Assembly: GCF_000025265.1 (NCBI RefSeq)
Contig: NC_013739.1
Coordinates: 5,194,001-5,258,000 of the forward strand
Direction: 5' to 3'
DNA from: Conexibacter woesei DSM 14684
GTDB lineage: Bacteria; Actinomycetota; Thermoleophilia; Solirubrobacterales; Solirubrobacteraceae
Length of the DNA stretch: 64,000 nucleotides
In this document: one piece after another, positions 25,322 to 36,539 of the stretch
How positions within the stretch are numbered: the first letter of the stretch is position 1
How the letters are laid out: each line of letters opens with the position of its first letter
Position numbers and translations under genes: made by a program
The notes under the pieces: model-generated
Told to the model about the DNA's origin: nothing
Databases searched by the model: none
Seen by the model: only the letters and a program-made list of their open reading frames with translations

Positions 25322-27064
25322 TCAGCGTCTGATCCGGTCCAACGTGTCGCAGCCGCTGTTGCGGGCCGTGCTGCCGCAGAAGTCGATCTGGTCGCGGTCG
25401 AACGGGAGGATCTTCATCGTCGCGGCGGGATCGCGGTCGGACTCCGTGCAGTCGGACACTCTCCACCACACGTAGGGCGTCGTGTAGCTGCCGTCGGCGC
25501 CGGCGATCTGGAATCTCGTGCCGGCCGGCTGGTAGACGCACGCCGAGTCGTCGATCGTGACGTTCGTCAGCGCCGTCGCCTCGAAGCCGCTACCCGCTTG
25601 CTCGACCCGCAGCTCGCCGCCGCCGTCGCGGTAGCGCCAGTCGCCGAGGATCGGATCGACCGATCTGCACCACGGCAGCGCCATCGGACCGACGATCGTC
25701 TGGCTGCCGACGTCGAGGGTGAACTGCCGGATCAGCAGCTCGGCGATCAGCTTCGCGGACAGCCGCGCCTGCGCCTGGCAGGTGCCGGAGGCGGGCGCCT
25801 CGAGCACCAGCTCGGGACCCATCTCCAAACGCACGTTGGCGATCTTCGGCGCGCCGACGCCCGCCTCGACGAAGAAGCCGCCGGACGCCTGCATGTCGAG
25901 CGCGACGCTGCCGTCGACGACCGTTCTCGGCGTCGTCGTGCGCTGCAGCCAGCCGGAGGAGCCGCGCGCGGTGTCGGCGTCGAGCGTCAGCGCGACCGCG
26001 TGGTCGACGCTCGCGCGCTCGCCGGTCTGCGTCATCGACGCTCTCGCGACGAGCTTCGCGCCGAAGAAGAACGGCACCACGATCGGCCCGATCGGGATCG
26101 GCACGAACTGCGTGAAGCCGGCGAGCGTCTCGCTGCACTTGAGCGCATCGCCCGGGTTCAGCGCGAACCGCACGAACCACTCGCCCGACGTGCGGATGTG
26201 GACGCGTGGGTTCAGCACGCTCCACTCCAGCTGCTCCAGACGCGGGTCGCGCAGACCGAGGTCGAACGACGGCCCCGCCGAGCGCGTCACGTCGCTGTCG
26301 ATCCGGCAGGGGACCGACTTGAGGAATCTGAGCCCGCCGACTCTCGGCTCCGGGCCGACCGTGTCGGCCGCCGCGTGCGCCGCGCCGGAGCCGCTCGGCG
26401 CCCAGCCGCGGAACTCCGGCACGACCTCCGTCACCGGCACCGAGCGCAGGCCGAGCGTGACGCGCGCGCCCCGGGTGCGCACGCGCGTGATGCGCGAGAT
26501 CAGCCCGTGCGGGAACGTCGCCGTGGGCCCAGACGTGAGGTAGCCGCCCGCTCTGTAGCGGGTCCCGCCGCGCGGCACCACGATGCCGGCCGGGTCCTCC
26601 GGCGCTCCGAGCACGTCGGTCACGCGGCGCGGCGCGCGCGCGACGCCCCCGCGCATCACCATCCCCCAGCCGCCCTCCAGCCGCGCGCGCCCGCCCGCTT
26701 TCACGCGCACCGTCGCGCGGCGTCTCGACGGCAGCGCGATCGAGCCCTTCGCGATGCCGCGCCGCGCGCGCGTGAACGTCACGCGCCGCAGCGTCAGCAC
26801 GTAGCTGCCCGGTCTGACGCCGCGCAGCGTCGTGCGCGCGCTGCGCAGCTCGCGGCTCAGCCCCGGTCCGCGCAGCGTCGCGCCGGCCGGCTGTCCTTGC
26901 GGCAGGCCGGTCAGGCGGACCTCCAGCGTCCCACGTCTCGCCGGCGCGGCGGTCGCCGGTGCGGGGGCCGCCGCCCAGACGGCGGCGGCCAGCGCCGCCG
27001 CGACGAGCGCAAGCGCCCACGGGCGACACGCAGGGGAACTCGACATCAGCGATGCACCTTCCAT
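25322..27064 (-). CDS. Large exported protein of unknown function
   Basis: A 580-residue protein. A signal peptide with an Ala-rich core (residues about 15-40, cleavage near ATAAPA) is followed by a small prealbumin-like beta domain (GTLEVRLTGLPQGQPAGATL, GVRPGSYVLTLRRV). A basic region and a large beta-rich body come next. An apolar strand pair (FVPIPIGPIVVPFFFGAKLVA) sits near residue 320. The last 120 residues hold several Cys (CVYQPAG, DCTES, FCGSTARNSGCD) that could form disulfides. No catalytic signature is visible. It is divergent from an IclR-type regulator with about 70 bases between starts. Confidence 0.68.
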   Translation of the reverse strand: MEGASLMSSSPACRPWALALVAAALAAAVWAAAPAPATAAPARRGTLEVRLTGLPQGQPAGATLRGPGLSRELRSARTTLRGVRPGSYVLTLRRVTFTRARRGIAKGSIALPSRRRATVRVKAGGRARLEGGWGMVMRGGVARAPRRVTDVLGAPEDPAGIVVPRGGTRYRAGGYLTSGPTATFPHGLISRITRVRTRGARVTLGLRSVPVTEVVPEFRGWAPSGSGAAHAAADTVGPEPRVGGLRFLKSVPCRIDSDVTRSAGPSFDLGLRDPRLEQLEWSVLNPRVHIRTSGEWFVRFALNPGDALKCSETLAGFTQFVPIPIGPIVVPFFFGAKLVARASMTQTGERASVDHAVALTLDADTARGSSGWLQRTTTPRTVVDGSVALDMQASGGFFVEAGVGAPKIANVRLEMGPELVLEAPASGTCQAQARLSAKLIAELLIRQFTLDVGSQTIVGPMALPWCRSVDPILGDWRYRDGGGELRVEQAGSGFEATALTNVTIDDSACVYQPAGTRFQIAGADGSYTTPYVWWRVSDCTESDRDPAATMKILPFDRDQIDFCGSTARNSGCDTLDRIRR

Positions 27065-27122
27065 CGGTCGGGGACGACGACGTGCGAACCGGACCGCACA
27101 CTACCTCGCCCCCGCAGCTCCG

Positions 27123-27128
27123 TAGGAT
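27123..27128 (+). promoter_or_regulatory. -10 element of a probable leaderless transcript
   Basis: TAGGAT ends seven bases before the ATG at 27136, so transcription would start at or next to the start codon. There is no ribosome-site sequence upstream of the ATG. The -35 is not clear. Confidence 0.4.
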
Positions 27129-27135
27129 CCGCCGG

Positions 27136-27924
27136 ATGGCGGACAGCGGCGGACACGAGAGCGTCGACCGCGCGCTGCGCGTGATCGAGCAGCTCGGGAC
27201 GAGCGGCAGCGGCTACACGCTGGAGGAGCTGGCGGAGGCGACGGCGGTGCCGAAGTCGACGCTGCACCGCACGCTCGCCGCGCTGAAGGCGCGCGGCTAC
27301 GCCGCCCAGCCCCGCGCCGGCGGCGTCTACACACTCGGCCCGCAGCTGCTCGCGGTCGCGTTCGGCTTCTACGAGCGGCTCGACGTGCGCGGGCTGATCC
27401 ACCCGCTGCTGGTGCGGGCGCGCGACGCGTTCGGCGAGACGGTCCACATGGGAGTGCTCGCCGGTGGCGACGTCGTCTACCTCGACAAGGTCGAGTCGCT
27501 CAAGCCGCTGAAGATGACCAGCGTGATCGGCGGCCGCAACCCCGCCCACGCGACCGCCGTCGGCAAGGCGCTGCTCGCCTGGACGCACCCGTTCGAGCAC
27601 GAGCTGACGGAGTGGATCGAGACGTACGGCCCGCTGACCGCGCGCACGCCGGACACGATCGTCGAGCCCGAGCGGCTGCACGCGGCGCTGAGAGAGGTGC
27701 GCGGGCGCGGCTGGGCGATGGAGTACGAGGAGAGCGAGCCGGGCGTGCGCTGCGTCGCGGTCCCGATCTTCCTCGGCCGCAGCGAGCCCGCGGCGGCGAT
27801 CAGCGTCGCCGGGCCCAAGCAGCGCCTGACCGACCGTCAGGTGCGCGAGATCGCGCCGAGGCTGCGCGACCTCGCCGGCGAGGCGTTCGGCCCGCCGAGA
27901 AGACCGTCGCGAACGAAGGCTTGA
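27136..27924 (+). CDS. IclR-family transcriptional regulator
   Basis: A 262-residue protein. The winged helix reads ESVDRALRVIEQLG, YTLEELAEATAVPKSTLHRTLAALKARGYAAQ and VYTLGPQLLAVAFGFYE. The effector domain has NPAHATAVGKALLAW, GWAMEYEESEPGVRCVAVPIF (conserved Cys) and AAISVAGPKQRLT. ATG 27136 is preferred since upstream in-frame codons lie in the divergent promoter. It may regulate the exported protein at 27064 or the reductase at 27979. Effector unknown; several members respond to aromatic or short-chain acids. Confidence 0.92.
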   Translation: MADSGGHESVDRALRVIEQLGTSGSGYTLEELAEATAVPKSTLHRTLAALKARGYAAQPRAGGVYTLGPQLLAVAFGFYERLDVRGLIHPLLVRARDAFGETVHMGVLAGGDVVYLDKVESLKPLKMTSVIGGRNPAHATAVGKALLAWTHPFEHELTEWIETYGPLTARTPDTIVEPERLHAALREVRGRGWAMEYEESEPGVRCVAVPIFLGRSEPAAAISVAGPKQRLTDRQVREIAPRLRDLAGEAFGPPRRPSRTKA

Positions 27925-27951
27925 CTTCAAGCCGACTTTAGGAGTTAGGGT
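27921..27951 (+). promoter_or_regulatory. Promoter with 19-base spacer, MerR-like
   Basis: TTGACT (27921-27926) and TAGGGT (27946-27951) are separated by 19 bases, with ACTTCAAG early in the spacer and a partly symmetrical CTTTAGGAGT after it. Overlong spacers with such dyads are the hallmark of MerR-family activator targets. The right half-site is imperfect. Confidence 0.45.
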
Positions 27952-27978
27952 CCGCGACTCCCGATCAAGGAGCAAGAC

Positions 27979-28798
27979 ATGACCGTGCTGGTGACCGGTG
28001 CGACGGGGCAGATCGGCCGCCTCGTGATCGAGCGCCTGCTCGCCGCGGGCGCGACGGTGCGCGCGCTCTCGCGCGATCCGTCGCGCGCCGCCCTGCCGAC
28101 CGCCGTCGAGGTCGTCGCGGGCGACCTGACCGTCCCGTCGTCGCTGGCGGCGGCGTTCGACGGCGTCGACGCCGCCCACCTGCTCGCGGCCGTCGGCGAC
28201 GACTACGGACCCAACCCAGCCGCCGCCGGGATCGTCGCGCAGGCCGAGCGGGCCGGGGTGCGACGCGTCACGGTGCTGTGGCGCGGCGAGGCGGGGCCGC
28301 TGGAGCACGCGGTCGCGGCGAGCCGCCTGGAGTGGACGCGGCTGGAGCCGGCCGAGTTCATGTCGAACGCGCTGCACTGGGCCGAGTCGATCCGCTCCGA
28401 GGGCGTCGTCCGCGAGCCGTACGCCGACGTGCTCGGCGCCGTCGTCGACGAGGCCGACGTCGCGGCCGTCGCCGCCGCGATCCTCCTCGACGGCGGTCAG
28501 GCGGGCCGCGTGCTGACGCCGACGGGGCCCGAGGCGCTGACGCCCCCGCAGCGCGTCGCCGCGCTCGCCGCCGCCACCGGTCGCGAGATCCGCTACGTCG
28601 AGCTGACCGACGCGCAGGCGCGCGAGCGCTGGCGCGCGTTCGGGCACACCGACGACCTGATCGAGCTGCTCGCCGGCTACCACAGCGCTCCGCCGCCGGA
28701 GTCGTACACGGTCTCCCCGATCGTCGAGCAGCTGACCGGCCGCCCGCCGCGCAGCTTCGCCGCGTGGGCGCAGGAACACGCCGACGTGTTCGGCCGCG

Positions 28799-28821
<23 letters not shown>
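27979..28821 (+). CDS. NmrA-like NAD(P)-binding oxidoreductase (atypical SDR)
   Basis: A 280-residue atypical SDR. TVLVTGATGQIGRLVIERLL at the N-terminus is the NAD(P)-binding GxxGxxG motif. VRALSRDPSRAAL after strand 2 has the Arg residues expected for NADPH. AGDLTVPSSLAAAFDGVDAAHLLA continues the NmrA/HSCARG pattern, and there is no YxxxK active site. These proteins are redox sensors or quinone/flavin-type reductases. AAGGAG lies before the ATG. The last 23 bases overlap the 3' end of the convergent livF gene. The promoter has MerR-type geometry, fitting a redox or stress response. Confidence 0.85.
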
Positions 28822-29530
<709 letters not shown>

Positions 29531-29553
29531 CCGCGCTCCCTCGCCGTTCCCGC

Positions 29554-30343
29554 TCACGCCGCCCCGCCCAGGTACGCGTCGATCACGCGCTGATCGGTCC
29601 GCACCGACTCCGGATCGCCGTCGGCGATCACCCTCCCCTGCGCCATGCAGACGACGCGGTCGGAGTGGCCCATCACGACCTCCATGTCGTGCTCGATCAG
29701 CAGGAAGGTCGTCCCGTCCCGCTCGCGCAGTGCGTGCACGTGCTCCAGCAGACGACCGCCGAGCGTCGGGTTGACGCCCGCCATCGGCTCGTCGAGCAGC
29801 ACCATCCGCGGCTCGACCATCAGCACGCGCGCCAGCTCCAGCAGCTTGCGCTGCCCGCCCGAGAGCGTGCCGGCGTACTCGTCGCGCTTGGCGGCGAGGC
29901 CGAACGTCTCCAGCAGCTCGCACGCACGCTCCTCCACCTCGCGCTCGCGCCGGTGCGCGGCGCGCGGGTGGATGCAGAGGCCGACGATGTGCTCGCCCGG
30001 CTGGTGCGGCGCCGCGAGCGTCATGTTGTCGATCACCGGCATCGCCGCAAGCGCCTTCGTGATCTGGAACGTGCGCACCATCCCGCGGCGCGCGATCGCG
30101 TAGGACGGCTTGCCCGCGATCGAGCGCCCGTCGTACTCGACCGTCCCCTCGGCACCGTGCTCGAAGCCGGTGACGACGTTGAAGAGCGTCGTCTTGCCGG
30201 CGCCGTTGGGGCCGATCAGCGCGGTGATCGAGCCGCGTCGCACGTCGAAGCTGGCGCCGTCGACCGCGCGCACGCCGCCGAACCGCTTGACGACGCCCTC
30301 GATGCGCAGCAGCGGCTCGCCGACGGGCGCCGTGTCGGTCGTG

Positions 30344-30351
<8 letters not shown>
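29554..30351 (-). CDS. livG: Branched-chain amino acid-type ABC importer ATPase LivG
   Basis: A 265-residue ATPase of LivG type. Walker A LIGPNGAGKTTLFN, VRTFQITKAL in the Q-loop region, signature LSGGQRKLLELARVLM, Walker B MVLLDEPMAGVNPTL and LIEHDMEVVM as His switch. The characteristic LivG C-terminus reads ADGDPESVRTDQRVIDAYLG. It starts at GTG and overlaps the livM 3' end by eight bases. It pairs with LivF to power uptake through LivH/LivM. Confidence 0.93.
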
Positions 30352-31302
<951 letters not shown>

Positions 31303-31306
<4 letters not shown>

Positions 31307-32331
31307 ACGGTGCGCTCCTTGCGGCCGAACAGACCCTGCGGCCGCACGATCAGCACCAGGATCAGGATCCCGAAGCCGACGGCGACCTTCCAGCGCGCGT
31401 CGATCACGAGCGTCGACCACTCCTGCGCGAGGCCGAGCAGCAGCCCGCCGGCGAGCGCGCCGTAGGCGTTCCCGATGCCGCCGAGGATCACGGCCGCGAA
31501 CAGGCTCAGCAGCAGGAAGAAGCCGAGGTTCGGCGTCAGCGTGCCGATCGCCGCCGTGTAGAGCACGCCGGCGAGACCTGCGAGGCCGGCGGCGAAGATC
31601 CACGTCGCGACGACGACGCGGTCGGTGTCGATGCCGGTCACCTCGGCGAGCGCCATGTCGTCGGCGAGCGCGCGCATCTGCCGGCCCAGCGACGTCAGCC
31701 GCAGCATCAGGCCGACCGCGACGAGCGTCGTGATGCCGACGACGACGACGATCAGCTCGGTGCGGCCGATCCGCAGCCCGAGGAACGAGATCGAGTCGGT
31801 CACGTCGACGTCGAGCCGGCGCGGCACGGTGCCCCAGATCATCTGGATGCCGTAGCGGAGGACGAACGCGAGCCCGAGCGTCATCAGCAGCAGCTGCAGC
31901 AGGCCGGCGCCTCTCGCCCGCATCGGCCGCCACATCGTGCGCTCGGTCAGAACCCCGAGCGCGGCGGTCAGGACGATCGCGAAGAGCGTCGCGGCGATCA
32001 GCGGCACGCCCCACGTGACGTTCGCCAGGAACGCCATGTAGGCGCCGAACGTGAGCAGCTCGCCGTGTGCGAAGTTGACGAGCCGCAGCGTCCCGTAGAC
32101 AAGCGTCAGGCCGACTGCGCCGAGCGCGAAGTAGCTACCCGAGACGAGGCCGTTGACGCCCCGCTGTGCGACGTCGTGCAGGCCGTAGGCGGCGATCAGC
32201 ACGAGCACGATCACCGCCACGATCGCGAGCGTCACGCCGAGCGGGCCGCGACCGGCCCCGAGCGCCGAGGCGGTCCAGCCCGGGCGCTCGGCGCGCCCGG
32301 GCCGGATCGCCGTGTCGGCGGAATTGCTCAT
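31303..32331 (-). CDS. livH: Branched-chain amino acid-type ABC importer permease LivH
   Basis: A 342-residue permease. Typical LivH features: GVNGLVSGSYFALGAVGLTLVYGTLRLVNFAHGELLTFGAY at the N-terminal half, TRMRALADDMALAEVTGID in a shortened cytoplasmic loop (here RQMRALADD), and AVILGGIGNAYGALAGGLLLG toward the end. An extra 40-residue N-terminal cytoplasmic stretch precedes the first helix. The stop of the solute-binding gene directly abuts its start codon. Confidence 0.92.
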
Positions 32332-33660
32332 CTATCTCTCGGTCGCTCTCGCCTCGAACAGCCGGTCGACTCTCAGCACGCCGTCCGAGCCGTATCTGTA
32401 GACCTCGTAGGTGGCGGCCGTCGGGTCGCCGTTGTCATCGAAGTCGATCGGGCCGGTGACGCCGTCGAAGTCGACCTCGTCACCGTTCGCGATCGCTCTG
32501 ATCCCGTCGGCCAGCTCCAGGAACGTGAATCTCTCGCCGGGAGGGCTGCTGACCGCCTGCATCTGCTCGGCGATGTCGGCGCCGTCGCTCGAACCGGCCG
32601 CGAGCGCGGCGAGGTAGCAGAGCATCGTCGCGTCGAAGTTCTGCGCGTCGAACGTCTGCCGCGGGGCGCCGCCGGCCGCTCTGTAGATTCTCGCGAACTG
32701 GTCCACGACCGCCCCGGACTCGGGCGTGCCGGGCCGCGTGCCGCGCGCCCCCGCGAGCGCTCTCGTCGGGATCGTGTCGGGGATTCTGTCCGACGCGAGG
32801 CCATCCGCGGTGAACAGTCTCGTCGGATCGAATCTGCCCGTCCGCACGAGTGACGCGCCCATCTTCCCGTACGTCTCGAAGAAGTCGATGATCACGTACG
32901 CGTCGGGGTTCCCGGCGACGATCTCGCCGGCCTCCGAGTTGTAGCTGGGCTGCTCAGGGTCGTACAGGACGGGACCGGTCGTTCTGCCGCCCTTCTCCTC
33001 CCAGGCGGCTCTGAACTTGTCGATGAAGCCCTGGCCGTATGCGTCGTTGCGGGCCGCGAGCGAGATCGTGCCGTCGGTGCCGCCGAGTTCCTCCTCGACG
33101 ACGTCGGCGAGCGCTCTCGCCTGCAGGTTGTCCGACGGCGCGGTGCGGTAGACGAAGCCGTCGTCGTCGAGGTCGGTGATGCCGGAGTCGGTCGACGACG
33201 GCGACACCAGCGGCGTTCTCTGGCGCGCGGCGACCGACTCGGCGACCGCGATCGTCTCCGACGACGCCCACGGGCCGGCGAGACAGCCGGCGCCGCCCGA
33301 GATCAGCTGTCGCGCGGCCTGCACGGCGGCCTGCGGGCTGGACTCGGTGTCGCTGTGCTCGACGGAGACGGTCGTGTCGACGCCCGCCTCGCCCATCGCG
33401 TCTCTGATCTGCGTGAGCGCCAGGTCGGCCGACTTGCGTCCGGGCGGCCCGAACGGCGACAGGTCGCCGGTCAGCGGCACCAGGTCGCCGATCGTCAGCT
33501 CGAACGACGTGTCCGCGGGCGCCTGGGCGGAGCCACCGGTCGTCGTGGCCGTGCCTCCGCCTCCCCCGTCGTCGTCGTCGCCGCCGCAACCGGCGAGTCC
33601 GAGCACGATCGCACCAGCGCCGACGGCCAGCATGCGTCGGGCGCGCGTTCCTGCGTACAT
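32332..33660 (-). CDS. livJ: Branched-chain amino acid-type solute-binding lipoprotein
   Basis: A 442-residue lipoprotein: lipobox LAGC near residue 25, followed by GGDDDD and a Gly run, then the type I periplasmic-binding fold (Peripla_BP_6). Visible family elements: LTIGDLVPLTGDLSPFGPPGRKSADLALTQI, the AGPWASSETIAVAESVAARQRTPLVSPSSTD segment (ligand-binding Ser/Thr), and DAYVIIDFFETYGKMGASLV. GGAGGAGG lies before ATG 33660, a very strong ribosome site suited to an abundant binding protein. It is the first gene of the importer; ligand could be amino acids, amides or aromatic acids. Arg is mostly AGA. Confidence 0.92.
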   Translation of the reverse strand: MYAGTRARRMLAVGAGAIVLGLAGCGGDDDDGGGGGTATTTGGSAQAPADTSFELTIGDLVPLTGDLSPFGPPGRKSADLALTQIRDAMGEAGVDTTVSVEHSDTESSPQAAVQAARQLISGGAGCLAGPWASSETIAVAESVAARQRTPLVSPSSTDSGITDLDDDGFVYRTAPSDNLQARALADVVEEELGGTDGTISLAARNDAYGQGFIDKFRAAWEEKGGRTTGPVLYDPEQPSYNSEAGEIVAGNPDAYVIIDFFETYGKMGASLVRTGRFDPTRLFTADGLASDRIPDTIPTRALAGARGTRPGTPESGAVVDQFARIYRAAGGAPRQTFDAQNFDATMLCYLAALAAGSSDGADIAEQMQAVSSPPGERFTFLELADGIRAIANGDEVDFDGVTGPIDFDDNGDPTAATYEVYRYGSDGVLRVDRLFEARATER

Positions 33661-33771
33661 GGAAACCTCCTCCTCGTTCCACCCCGGGTGTACCCGAGTG
33701 GAGGTGCGTCAATCCGCCGGAATGTCGGCGCGCCAGCGCGCAGCCGCCGCGCCGCCCCGGCGGGCTGACGC

Positions 33772-34230
33772 TCAGCGGCGCGGCAGCGTGCCGTTCAGCA
33801 CGTAGCGGAGGACGTCGACCACCTGCTCGGGCTCGCGTGCGACGGCGAGCGCGGCACGGTCGACCTCTTTGAGCGCGTGGTCGTGCTGCTCGGGGTGGAG
33901 CGTGATCAGCGGCTTGCCGAGCGCGGCCGCGTAACCGGCGTCGAAGGCGGCGTTCCACTGGCGGTACTGCTCGCCGAAGCGGACGACGACGACGTCGGAC
34001 TGCTCGATCAGCGTGCGCGTGCGGATCGCGTTGAGGCCGGCGCCGACATGGTCCTTCCAGAACGGCTTGTCCTCGTCGCCGAGGATCGCGACGCCGCAGT
34101 CGTCGCTCGCCTCGTGGTTCGTCACGGGAGCGCTCAGCTCGACGTCGAGGTCCTCCTCCATGACGGCGTTCGCGATCCGCGCGCGCCAGTCGGAGTGGAT
34201 CTCGCCGGAGAGGTACACGTGCCAGGGCAT
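33772..34230 (-). CDS. ytoQ: YtoQ-family protein
   Basis: About 152 residues from ATG 34230, chosen because the family begins with a short hydrophobic strand directly followed by SGEIH; ATG 34239 is an alternative. WHVYLSGEIHSDWRARI, SAPVTNHEASDDCG, KPFWKDHVGAGLNAIRTRTLIEQSDVVVVRFGEQYRQWNAAFDAGYAAALGKPLITLH are the signature stretches of YtoQ, a small cytoplasmic family related to nucleoside 2-deoxyribosyltransferase-like folds (AGYAAALGKP). Function is not established. It stands alone, divergent from the HtrA gene. Confidence 0.88.
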   Translation of the reverse strand: MPWHVYLSGEIHSDWRARIANAVMEEDLDVELSAPVTNHEASDDCGVAILGDEDKPFWKDHVGAGLNAIRTRTLIEQSDVVVVRFGEQYRQWNAAFDAGYAAALGKPLITLHPEQHDHALKEVDRAALAVAREPEQVVDVLRYVLNGTLPRR

Positions 34231-34326
34231 GGTCCCCATGCTACGACGCCGCACCGGGTGTCGCATCCCGGCGCGTGAGCGACTCTCAGCGTTCCCTCGG
34301 ACACTCTTAATTTGTCCTTTGGGTGC

Positions 34327-35550
34327 ATGGGTATCTTCGACCTACCGATGGGATCCCCAAGACACCTGTGGACCGGAGAGTGGCGCGCCGAGTCCGACAA
34401 AGCCCGTGACGACGGCGCCAGCTCGCTGCGCCGCACCCCGCCGCCGCGCCACGTCGAGGACCCCGGAGCACCCTCGCCGGAACCGCAGCAACCGCGCCGG
34501 CGCGGGACGATCGCGCTCGCGGTGCTCGTCGCCCTCGTCGCCGTCGCCGGCGGCGCGCTCGCCGCGACGATGCTGTTCGGCGGCGACGACAGCAACAGCC
34601 CGGACCCGCTTCCGGCAGTCGCCAGCAGACCGATCAGACCGCGCGAGGGCCAGACGCGCGCGGGCGCCATCTACGCCGCCGCCAGCCCCGCGGTCGTGTC
34701 GGTCCGCACGACCACCGGCCAGGGCACCGGCTTCCTCGTCGAGGACGACGGCATGATCGTCACCAACGCCCACGTCGTCGGTGAGAGCTCCCACGTCGTC
34801 GTCAAGTTCGGCACCGACGGCGCCTCGATCGACGGCGACGTGCTCGGCAGTGACCCGTCGACCGACCTCGCCGTCGTCAGCATCGAGCGCAGCCGCATCC
34901 CCAACGGCGTCAAGGCGCTCAGATTCGCCGACTCCTCGAACGTCGCCGTCGGCGACATGGCGGTCGCGATCGGCAACCCGTTCGGGCTCGACCGCACCGC
35001 GACCGAAGGGATCGTCTCCGGGCTCGGCCGCTCGATCACCTCCCCCAACGGCTTCGAGATCGACGAGGTGATCCAGACCGACGCGCCGATCAACCCCGGC
35101 AACTCCGGCGGCCCGCTGCTCGACAGCGGCGGCCGCGTGATCGGCGTCAACTCGCAGATCGCGACGAGCGGGATGGGCGCGCAGGGCAACATCGGCATCG
35201 GCTTCGCGGTCCCCTCCAACACCGCGCGCCAGATCGTCCCGCGGCTGGAGAAGGGCGAGGCGATCCCGCGCCCCTACCTCGGCGTCACCACCTCCCCCGC
35301 GTCGCTGACGAACCCCGACGGCGCGGTCGTGCAGGACGTCGTCCCCGGCGGCCCGGCCGACAGAGCCGGTCTGCGCAGAGGCGACGTCGTCAAGCGGATC
35401 GACGGCAGATCCGTGCAGGAGCCGGGCGACGTCGCGGCCGGCATCTCCGACCGCGCGCCCGGCGACGAGGTCGCGATCGACATCGAGCGCGGCGGCAGAG
35501 AGATGACGGTGAGAGCGACGTTGGGGACTCGACCCGCCAGAACGCCGTGA
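34327..35550 (+). CDS. Membrane-anchored HtrA/DegP-type serine protease with PDZ domain
   Basis: About 407 residues from ATG 34327 (upstream TTG would add five). A Pro/Arg-rich cytoplasmic tail of about 60 residues, one membrane helix (about 60-82) and an extracytoplasmic trypsin-like S1C domain follow. The catalytic triad is visible: His149 in VTNAHVV, Asp180 in STDLAVV and Ser260 in GNSGGPL. A PDZ domain (about 305-400) shows PYLGVTT, GPADRAGLRRGDVVKRIDG and PGDEVAIDIERGG. Such proteases degrade or sense misfolded envelope proteins. Its stop overlaps the GTG of the VWA gene (GTGA), so it is the first gene of the VWA/MoxR cluster, an informative context. Confidence 0.93.
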   Translation: MGIFDLPMGSPRHLWTGEWRAESDKARDDGASSLRRTPPPRHVEDPGAPSPEPQQPRRRGTIALAVLVALVAVAGGALAATMLFGGDDSNSPDPLPAVASRPIRPREGQTRAGAIYAAASPAVVSVRTTTGQGTGFLVEDDGMIVTNAHVVGESSHVVVKFGTDGASIDGDVLGSDPSTDLAVVSIERSRIPNGVKALRFADSSNVAVGDMAVAIGNPFGLDRTATEGIVSGLGRSITSPNGFEIDEVIQTDAPINPGNSGGPLLDSGGRVIGVNSQIATSGMGAQGNIGIGFAVPSNTARQIVPRLEKGEAIPRPYLGVTTSPASLTNPDGAVVQDVVPGGPADRAGLRRGDVVKRIDGRSVQEPGDVAAGISDRAPGDEVAIDIERGGREMTVRATLGTRPARTP

Positions 35551-36506
35551 CGTTCGCCGCGCCGCTGGTCCTGCTGGCGCTGCTGGCGCTGCCGCTGCTG
35601 GCGGCGTGGTACCTGCTCGAGCAGCGCAACCGCAGCGCGGCGGCGTCCGCCTTCGCCTCACCGCGGCTGCAGCCGGCGGTCGCGCCGAACCGCCCCGGCT
35701 GGCGCCGGCACGTGCCGATGGCGATCTTCCTGCTGGCGATCGCGATCCTCGTCGTCGCCGCGGCGCGGCCGGAGCGGACGGTCGCGGTGCCGGTCGAGCG
35801 CGCCTCGATCGCGCTCGTGACCGACGTCTCCGGCTCGATGCTCGCAACCGACGTGCAACCCAACCGCATGATCGCCGCCAAGCGCGCCGCGCGCCGCTTC
35901 GTCGACGAGGTCCCGCGCACGGTCAACCTCGGCGTGATCTCGTTCAACAACACGGCGACCGTGCTGCAGAGCCCGACGCGCAACCGCTCCGACGTGCTGA
36001 CCGCGATCGACCGCCTCGCCGTCAGCGGCGGCACCGCGACAGGCGAGGCGATCGCGACGGCGACCGAGATGCTGAGAAACCAGCCCGGCGAGAACGGCAG
36101 ACGGCCGCCGTCGGCGATCGTGCTGATCTCCGACGGGACCTCGACCAACGGGCGTGACCCGATCGAGGCCGCCGCCGAGGCGAGAAGACTGAGAATCCCG
36201 ATCTACACCGTCGCGTTCGGGACCGACCAGGGCACGATCACCGTCCCCGGCAGAGACGGCGTCGAGAGAACCGAGCGCGTCCCGCCCGACCCGACCGCGC
36301 TCGCGCAGATAGCCGAGATGACCGGCGGCGAGACGTTCACCGCCGACAGCGCCGACCGGCTCGACACCGTCTTCGAGAGACTCGGCTCGCAGCTCGGCAC
36401 CAGAGACGAGAAGAGACAGGTCACCGCGGCGTTCGCGGCCGGCGGCCTGCTGCTGCTGCTCGCCGGCGCCGGCTTCTCGCTGCGCTGGTTCGGCCGCCCC
36501 ATCTGA
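35547..36506 (+). CDS. BatA-type membrane protein with VWA domain
   Basis: A 319-residue protein: N-terminal hydrophobic segment (5-23), second helix (57-73), VWA domain (about 86-285) and C-terminal helix (about 295-312). The metal-ion-dependent adhesion site is intact: DVSGSM at residues 93-98, Thr in GGTATGEA and Asp in LISDGTSTNG. This is the Aerotolerance (BatA/BatB) architecture, in which the VWA domain faces outside and binds partners. It is coupled to the protease gene by a GTGA overlap and followed by MoxR. Many codons for Arg are AGA, sometimes consecutive. Confidence 0.9.
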   Translation: MTFAAPLVLLALLALPLLAAWYLLEQRNRSAAASAFASPRLQPAVAPNRPGWRRHVPMAIFLLAIAILVVAAARPERTVAVPVERASIALVTDVSGSMLATDVQPNRMIAAKRAARRFVDEVPRTVNLGVISFNNTATVLQSPTRNRSDVLTAIDRLAVSGGTATGEAIATATEMLRNQPGENGRRPPSAIVLISDGTSTNGRDPIEAAAEARRLRIPIYTVAFGTDQGTITVPGRDGVERTERVPPDPTALAQIAEMTGGETFTADSADRLDTVFERLGSQLGTRDEKRQVTAAFAAGGLLLLLAGAGFSLRWFGRPI

Positions 36507-36539
36507 CCCCCTGCCTTCCGCACGAAAGGAGCCACCAAC

